Assembly: GCF_004151235.1 (NCBI RefSeq)
Contig: NZ_JUIV01000020.1
Location: 32,935-96,934 of the forward strand
Source of the DNA: Flavobacterium anhuiense
Lineage (GTDB): Bacteria; Bacteroidota; Bacteroidia; Flavobacteriales; Flavobacteriaceae
Direction: 5' to 3'
DNA length: 64,000 nucleotides
Shown: piece after piece, positions 59,087-64,000 of the stretch
How positions within the stretch are numbered: the first letter of the stretch is position 1
How the letters are laid out: the number at the start of each line of letters is the position of its first letter
Program-made: the position numbers and the translations under genes
Notes under the pieces: generated by a model
What the model saw: the letters and a program-made list of their open reading frames with translations, nothing else
Told to the model about the DNA's origin: nothing
Databases searched by the model: none

Positions 59087-60106
59087 ATGGAAATAAATTT
59101 AATCAGCGATACCATAACAAAGCCTACTTATGAAATGCTGCAGTATATGTTTAACGCCCATGTTGGCGATGATGTATACAAACAGGACCCAACGGTGATT
59201 GAATTGGAAAACAGAACAGCGGAGTTTTTTGGTATGGAAGCTGGTCTTTTCTTTCCGTCTGGAACTATGGCAAACCAGACTGCAATAAAACTGCATACGC
59301 AGCCTGGCGAACAGCTAATAGCTGATAAATATGCTCACATTTATCATTATGAAGGAGGAGGAGTTTCTTTTAACAGTGGCGTTTCTTGCTGCCTCCTGGA
59401 TGGAAATCGCGGAATGATTACGGCGGCGCAAGTAAAAGCGGCAATAAACGATCCAGAATTTTATCATAGTCCGCTAACAAGTTTGGTTTGTGTAGAAAAT
59501 ACGACCAATAAAGGTGGCGGCGCATGTTATGAATTGGAAGATTTAAGAGAAATAAAAAAGGTTTGCGATGCACATAATTTGAAATTTCACTTAGATGGAG
59601 CAAGAATTTGGAATGCATTGGTAGCTAAAAGACAGAATCCTAGAGAATTCGGAGCTATTTTTGATACTATTTCAGTTTGTTTATCAAAAGGATTAGGTGC
59701 TCCAATTGGTTCTGTATTGCTTGGAAGTAAAGCTGATATTCACAGAGCGTTGAGAATCAGAAAGATATTGGGTGGGGGGATGCGTCAAGTTGGTTATTTA
59801 GCTGCAGCTGGATTATATGCTTTGGCTCATAATATCGAAAGATTGGCAGAAGATCACCGCAGAGCAAAAGAAATTGCAAAAATCTTAAGCACAAAACCTT
59901 GGATTGCGTCAATTGAGCCTGTAGAAACTAATATTTTGATTTTTTCATTAGCTGAAGGTTACAGTGATCAATTATTGATTGAAAAATTGAAACAGAAAAA
60001 TATACTAATAAGTTCTTTAGGGCATAATAAACTCAGAATTGTAACGCATTTGGATTACAAAGAAGTGATGCATACTTATGTGTTGGAAACACTTTCGAAG
60101 TTTTGA
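59087..60106 (+). CDS. low-specificity L-threonine aldolase (beta-eliminating lyase family)
   Basis: A 339-aa PLP enzyme that cleaves threonine to glycine and acetaldehyde. NLISDTITKPTYEMLQYM, GDDVYKQDPTVIELE and LFFPSGTMANQTAIK are the N-terminal motifs. The PLP lysine lies in SVCLSKGLGAPIGS, and HLDGARIWNA holds the cofactor Asp. GGGMRQVGYLAAAG is the C-terminal motif. Length and motif order fit the GntG/LtaE branch. It is followed by a repeat-rich spacer and a bidirectional terminator. Confidence 0.9.
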   Translation: MEINLISDTITKPTYEMLQYMFNAHVGDDVYKQDPTVIELENRTAEFFGMEAGLFFPSGTMANQTAIKLHTQPGEQLIADKYAHIYHYEGGGVSFNSGVSCCLLDGNRGMITAAQVKAAINDPEFYHSPLTSLVCVENTTNKGGGACYELEDLREIKKVCDAHNLKFHLDGARIWNALVAKRQNPREFGAIFDTISVCLSKGLGAPIGSVLLGSKADIHRALRIRKILGGGMRQVGYLAAAGLYALAHNIERLAEDHRRAKEIAKILSTKPWIASIEPVETNILIFSLAEGYSDQLLIEKLKQKNILISSLGHNKLRIVTHLDYKEVMHTYVLETLSKF

Positions 60107-60242
60107 AAGAAAGGTTCAAAGTTGCAAAGGTTCAGAGGAACAAAGGATAAAAAAAGAGGATGTAAAAACATCCTCTTTTTTTTATGACAAATAAAGAAAA
60201 CCTTTGAACCTTTGCCTCTCTGTATCTCTGTATCTTTGTCCC
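60107..60242. repeat. opposed CAAAGnnn arms, 8-nt period, around a terminator
   Basis: The left arm (about 60116-60148) reads CAAAG TTG CAAAG GTT CAGAG GAA CAAAG. The right arm (about 60199-60241) is the reverse sense: CTTTG AAC CTTTG CCT CTCTG TAT CTCTG TAT CTTTG. The period is 8 nt. It has the same design as the CTAAG spacers at 7.9, 9.0 and 14.2 kb, with CAAAG in place of CTAAG. A terminator stands between the arms. Confidence 0.85.
60151..60180. terminator. bidirectional terminator, threonine aldolase / YbaB
   Basis: A perfect 13-bp stem: AAAAAGAGGATGT (60151-60163) with ACATCCTCTTTTT (60168-60180), 4-nt loop. Confidence 0.9.
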
Positions 60243-60563
60243 TTACTTAAATAAATTATCCATTCCAGGAATAGAAGGCATATCCATTCTGGCAACAGCA
60301 TCTAATTCTCTTTCGTTTACACTTGTTGCTTTTTCTATAGCTTTATTTAGCGTTACAATTAAGTAATCTTCCAGTTGCTCTTTATCTTCTAAAAGAGAAT
60401 CGTCAATAGAAAGAGATTTTATTTTTCTGCTTGCTGTAATATTAACTTTTAATAATCCGTCAGCGCTTTGTTCATCAATCAAAACAGTATCTAAACGCTT
60501 TTTTGTATCTTCAATTTTTTGCTGGGTTTCTTTAAGTTTACCCATCATTCCCATTAAATCCAT
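60243..60563 (-). CDS. YbaB/EbfC family nucleoid-associated protein
   Basis: A 106-aa DNA-binding protein. MDLMGMMGKLKETQQKIED opens the helical N terminus typical of YbaB, and the central NITASRKIKSLSIDDSLL is the beta part. It probably coats DNA as a dimer and affects nucleoid structure. In other genera it is linked to dnaX-recR, which is not the case here. A TTG-N19-TAATTTTG promoter lies upstream. Confidence 0.87.
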   Translation of the reverse strand: MDLMGMMGKLKETQQKIEDTKKRLDTVLIDEQSADGLLKVNITASRKIKSLSIDDSLLEDKEQLEDYLIVTLNKAIEKATSVNERELDAVARMDMPSIPGMDNLFK

Positions 60564-60591
60564 TTTTGTTGATTTTTTAAATTATTTCAGA

Positions 60592-60621
60592 CAAAATTAG
60601 TATATTGCTGTGTTAATTCAA
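60592..60621 (-). promoter_or_regulatory. ybaB-type gene promoter (TTG-N19-TAATTTTG)
   Basis: On the minus strand TTG (60619-60621) is 19 nt upstream of TAATTTTG (60592-60599); the ATG at 60563 is 28 nt downstream of the -7. Confidence 0.6.
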
Positions 60622-60632
60622 TAGAATATTTT

Positions 60633-62768
60633 ATGAAAAAATTAATTTTGTTCTGTTGGGTTTGTGCTATTTTTGCGTCTTCATATTTAAAAATTAATGC
60701 TCAATCAATGCAAAATGATATATCGGCCCCAAAGGCTAAAATAATTCCAAAGACATTAAAAAAACATAAAGAAACTAGAATTGACAACTATTTCTGGCTT
60801 AATGACAGAGAAAACCCAGAGGTAATAGATTATTTAAATCAGGAGAATGCTTATTACGAAAGCATGACTTCTCACACCCAAAAATTAAAAGATAATCTAT
60901 TTGAAGAAATGAAAGGAAGAATAAAAGAAGACGATTCTTCGGTTCCTTATTTTTATAACGGATATTTTTATATAACTCGTTTTGAAACAGGTCAAGATTA
61001 TCCAATTTTCGCTAGAAAAAAAGGAAGCCTTTCTGCAGATGAAGAAATTCTTTTTGATTGTAATAAAATGGCAAAAGGACATGCTTATTTTAAACTAGGG
61101 GGTTTAAGCATTAGTCCAGATAATAAATTTGCCAGTTTTGGAGTAGATATTGTCGGAAGAAGAATTTATACTATTCAAATAAAAAATCTGGAAACAGGTG
61201 AAATCTTAGCCGATAAAATAGAAAATGTTACAGGAGCTTCTGTTTGGGCAAATGATAATAATACTATTTTCTATGTTAGACAAGATGAGGTGACATTAAG
61301 AGCCGACAAAGTTTTTAAACATAAATTAAATACTTCTTCAGATAAAGATGTTTTAGTTTACAATGAAGTAGACGATACTTTTAATGTGGCTATCAGTAAA
61401 GAAAAATCAAAAAAATATATTGTTATTAGTTGCGGAAGTACTTTGACAACTGAATATAGAATTTTGAATTCAGATAATCCGGAAGGAGAATTTACGGTTT
61501 TCCAACCACGTGTTCGCGGATTGGAATATAGCATTTCTCATTACGAGGATTCGTTTTATGTTTTGACAAATAAAGATAAGGCGACCAATTTTAAATTGAT
61601 GAAAACGCCTGAAGAAAAAACAGGAAAGAAAAACTGGGTAGATCTTATTCCGCACAGAGAAGATGTTTTGTTGGAAGATATTGAAATATTTAAAAACTAT
61701 CTAGTTGTTGAAGAACGCTCTAACGGATTAAATCATATTCGAATAATGCCTTGGAACGGTGAACCAGATTATTATCTTCCTTTTGGCAGCGAAACCTATA
61801 ATGCGTACACTACAACCAATGTTGATTTTGACACCGATATTTTGCGTTACAGTTATCAATCATTGGCAACTCCATCTTCTATAATTGATTTTAACATGAA
61901 GACTAAAACCAAAGAAATCTTAAAAGAGCAACAGGTTTTAGGTGGAAAGTTTGATAAAGAGAATTATATAGAGGAAAGAGTTTGGACAACTGCTAGAGAT
62001 GGCGTAAAAGTGCCAATTTCTATGGTTTATAGAAAAGGATTAGAGAAAAACGGTAAAAATCCGTTGTTGCTTTATGCGTATGGTTCGTACGGAATAACAA
62101 TGGATACGTATTTTTCTTCAACAAGATTATCGCTTCTAGACCGCGGATTTGTTTACGCTATAGCGCATATTAGAGGAGGAGAAGATTTAGGAAGACAATG
62201 GTATGAAGATGGAAAACTGTTAAAAAAGAAAAATACCTTTACAGATTTCATCGATTGCTCTAAATTTGTAATTGACCAAAAGTATACTTCTCCTGAACAT
62301 CTGTATGCAGAAGGAGGATCTGCTGGAGGACTTTTAATGGGAGTAATTGTAAATGAAGCTCCTGAATTGTATAATGGCGTTATTGCTCAGGTGCCTTTTG
62401 TAGACGTAATTACCACGATGTTAGATGACAGTATTCCGCTTACAACAGGAGAGTATGACGAATGGGGAAATCCAAACAATAAAAAATATTACGATTATAT
62501 GTTGTCGTATTCGCCTTACGATAATGTAAAAGCACAGGAATATCCTAATATGTATGTTTCTACCGGATTACACGATTCGCAGGTACAATACTGGGAGCCA
62601 GCCAAATGGGTTGCGAAATTGAGGGATTTAAAAACAAATAATAAGCTTTTGTTTTTAGATACCAACATGGATGCAGGTCATGGTGGGGCTTCGGGACGTT
62701 TTGAGGCTTTAAAAGACTTAGCAAAAGAATTTAGTTTTTTATTAGATTTAGAAAAAATTAAAAGCTAA
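60633..62768 (+). CDS. S9 family oligopeptidase (oligopeptidase B-like), exported
   Basis: A 711-aa serine peptidase that cleaves short peptides after basic residues. A signal peptide (MKKLILFCWVCAIFASSYL, ending near INAQS) suggests a periplasmic or secreted enzyme. The N-terminal beta-propeller has IDNYFWLNDRENPEVIDYL, the hallmark of oligopeptidase B. In the catalytic domain Ser563 lies in GGSAGGLLMG. The region around PFVDVITTMLDDSIPLT is the OpdB loop, HDSQVQYW holds the Asp, and DAGHGGASGRF the His. All triad residues are intact. Confidence 0.9.
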   Translation: MKKLILFCWVCAIFASSYLKINAQSMQNDISAPKAKIIPKTLKKHKETRIDNYFWLNDRENPEVIDYLNQENAYYESMTSHTQKLKDNLFEEMKGRIKEDDSSVPYFYNGYFYITRFETGQDYPIFARKKGSLSADEEILFDCNKMAKGHAYFKLGGLSISPDNKFASFGVDIVGRRIYTIQIKNLETGEILADKIENVTGASVWANDNNTIFYVRQDEVTLRADKVFKHKLNTSSDKDVLVYNEVDDTFNVAISKEKSKKYIVISCGSTLTTEYRILNSDNPEGEFTVFQPRVRGLEYSISHYEDSFYVLTNKDKATNFKLMKTPEEKTGKKNWVDLIPHREDVLLEDIEIFKNYLVVEERSNGLNHIRIMPWNGEPDYYLPFGSETYNAYTTTNVDFDTDILRYSYQSLATPSSIIDFNMKTKTKEILKEQQVLGGKFDKENYIEERVWTTARDGVKVPISMVYRKGLEKNGKNPLLLYAYGSYGITMDTYFSSTRLSLLDRGFVYAIAHIRGGEDLGRQWYEDGKLLKKKNTFTDFIDCSKFVIDQKYTSPEHLYAEGGSAGGLLMGVIVNEAPELYNGVIAQVPFVDVITTMLDDSIPLTTGEYDEWGNPNNKKYYDYMLSYSPYDNVKAQEYPNMYVSTGLHDSQVQYWEPAKWVAKLRDLKTNNKLLFLDTNMDAGHGGASGRFEALKDLAKEFSFLLDLEKIKS

Positions 62769-62783
62769 TTAGAAATTTTTTGT

Positions 62784-62791
62784 TAAATTTG
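62784..62791 (+). promoter_or_regulatory. -7 element TAAATTTG of the cysteine-synthase-like gene
   Basis: A perfect TAnnTTTG. It lies downstream of the earliest in-frame start (62780) and 48 nt before the ATG at 62840, so the ATG is the real start. Confidence 0.55.
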
Positions 62792-62839
62792 CAACCTATC
62801 AAGGTTAATTTAAAAAGGCCTTTGATTAACTATTTTTTT

Positions 62840-63880
62840 ATGAAAGAAGAAATAACCGCTTATAATAATGTTTTAGAGTTAATAGGAAACACCCCTCTTA
62901 TTAAACTAAATAAAATCACCGAAGAGTTAGAAGGGAATTTCTACGCAAAGGTAGAAGCTTTCAACCCAGGTCATTCCTCAAAAGATAGAATAGCATTATA
63001 TATTATTGAAGAAGCCGAGAGAAAAGGAATTCTATCGCCGGGAGATACCATTATCGAAACAACCTCTGGTAATACAGGATTTAGTTTAGCAATGGTAAGC
63101 ATTATTAAAGGTTACAATTGCATTTTGGCTGTAAGCTCAAAATCATCTAAAGACAAAATTGACATGTTGAGAAGTTTAGGCGCCAAAGTGTATGTCTGTC
63201 CTGCTCATGTTTCTGCAGATGATGAAAGATCTTATTATAATGTAGCCAAACGTTTGCACGAAGAGACAAAAGGGTCAGTCTACATTAATCAATATTTCAA
63301 CCAGTTAAATATTGATGCCCACTACAACACTACAGGTCCAGAGATTTGGGAACAAACAAAAGGACAAATTACGCACTTAGTTGCTTGCAGCGGAACAGGA
63401 GGAACTATCTCTGGAACTGCAAAATTCTTAAAAGAAAAGAATCCAAATATTAGAATCTTAGGAGTTGATGCTTTTGGATCTGTATTGAAAAAATACCATG
63501 AAACAAAAGAGTTTGACAGTAAAGAAATTTACCCATATCGTATAGAAGGTCTTGGTAAAAACTTAATTCCGTCTGCTACAGATTTTGATATCATTGATAA
63601 ATTCATGAAAGTAACCGACGAGGAAAGTGCTCACTCTGCTAGAGAAATCACCAGAAAAGAAGGTTTGTTTGTTGGATATACTTCTGGAGCAGTAATGCAG
63701 GCCATTAAGCAATATGCTGAAGAAGGAGAATTTACAAAAGACAGCAATATTATTGCCATATTCCCAGATCATGGTTCTCGTTACATGAGTAAAGTATTTA
63801 GTGATGACTGGATGAACGAGCAAGGTTTCTTTGATAGTGTTAATGAAGAAGAAGCTCAAAAAATTGAATTCGTAAAGTAA
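62840..63880 (+). CDS. PLP-dependent cysteine synthase / cystathionine beta-synthase-like protein
   Basis: A 346-aa PLP enzyme. LIGNTPLIKLNKI is the family start and Lys48 in FNPGHSSKDR is the cofactor lysine. ETTSGNTGFSLAMV is the asparagine loop and SGTGGTISGTAKFLKEK the phosphate-binding loop. The C-terminal extension SRYMSKVFSDDWMNEQGF is characteristic of the Bacteroidota cystathionine-beta-synthase-like group. It differs from CysM at 14295-15182 in length and C-terminal region, so the organism has two fold-type-II enzymes here. Exact reaction (cysteine, cystathionine or other) is uncertain. Confidence 0.82.
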   Translation: MKEEITAYNNVLELIGNTPLIKLNKITEELEGNFYAKVEAFNPGHSSKDRIALYIIEEAERKGILSPGDTIIETTSGNTGFSLAMVSIIKGYNCILAVSSKSSKDKIDMLRSLGAKVYVCPAHVSADDERSYYNVAKRLHEETKGSVYINQYFNQLNIDAHYNTTGPEIWEQTKGQITHLVACSGTGGTISGTAKFLKEKNPNIRILGVDAFGSVLKKYHETKEFDSKEIYPYRIEGLGKNLIPSATDFDIIDKFMKVTDEESAHSAREITRKEGLFVGYTSGAVMQAIKQYAEEGEFTKDSNIIAIFPDHGSRYMSKVFSDDWMNEQGFFDSVNEEEAQKIEFVK

Positions 63881-63905
63881 TAAAAGTACTTTTCAAAATA
63901 TACAG

Positions 63906-63935
63906 CTCCATTCGTTCTTGAATGGAGTTTTTTTT
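63906..63935 (+). terminator. terminator after the cysteine-synthase-like gene
   Basis: CTCCATTC (63906-63913) pairs perfectly with GAATGGAG (63920-63927), loop 6 nt, followed by eight T. Confidence 0.88.
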
Positions 63936-63958
63936 GTGATAAACTTTTCTGTGTGATA

Positions 63959-64000
<42 letters not shown>

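Overview
The window is chromosomal DNA of a Flavobacterium-like member of the Bacteroidota. The evidence is its low G+C, the lack of Shine-Dalgarno sites, many promoters with the Bacteroidota -7 motif TAnnTTTG (several with TTTG 17-21 nt upstream), a TonB-dependent receptor, and family-specific proteins (DUF6095, DUF6048, DUF6452, DUF5606). Most of it is ordinary housekeeping. I saw no rRNA, tRNA, insertion sequence, phage gene or CRISPR array.

Layout. 1-5.7 kb: DUF6095 end, murQ, a membrane AraC regulator with a TonB-dependent receptor, a ZIP transporter. 5.8-12 kb: methyltransferases, an amino-acid racemase and an rlmD-DUF6452-DUF6048 operon. 12-21.2 kb: histidine kinase, aldo/keto reductase, a cysE-cysM cysteine operon, small membrane proteins, an Smr protein, a duplicated-domain lipoprotein, a cysteine desulfurase and a threonylcarbamoyl-AMP synthase. 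21.2-33.1 kb: a surface-glycan (LPS-type) island of glycosyltransferases, a Kdo-kinase-like protein and a membrane phosphotransferase. Its transcription units alternate strand throughout and meet tail to tail with almost no gap. 33.3-41.7 kb: dapD, an Aer-like PAS protein, ruvX, mqo, a FUSC protein, def, DUF5606 and mazG.

41.6-52.6 kb is a microaerobic respiration module: an FNR-like regulator, the copper ATPase CcoI, the ccoS-ccoNO-ccoQ-ccoP-ccoG-ccoH-SafE operon for a cbb3 oxidase with fused CcoN-CcoO and single-haem CcoP, and hemN. A 14-nt palindrome ATGAYAAWTATCAT lies before ccoI, ccoS and hemN, each time centred exactly 36.5 nt from the last G of the -7 element. This points to one class-II FNR regulon. 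The regulator itself has Ser where E. coli FNR has its third cluster cysteine.

52.7-64 kb: two unknown small proteins, DoxX, a lone acyl-CoA carboxylase beta subunit, lpxD, msrB, prfB with its programmed frameshift, a threonine aldolase, YbaB, an S9 oligopeptidase and a second cysteine-synthase-like enzyme. The sequence ends in 40 T residues, probably a contig-end artefact.

The least explained signal is in the spacers. At least five intergenic regions carry degenerate words with an 8-nt period (CTAAGnnn or CAAAGnnn), usually as opposed arms around a terminator. Related 7-8-nt word families fill other spacers.
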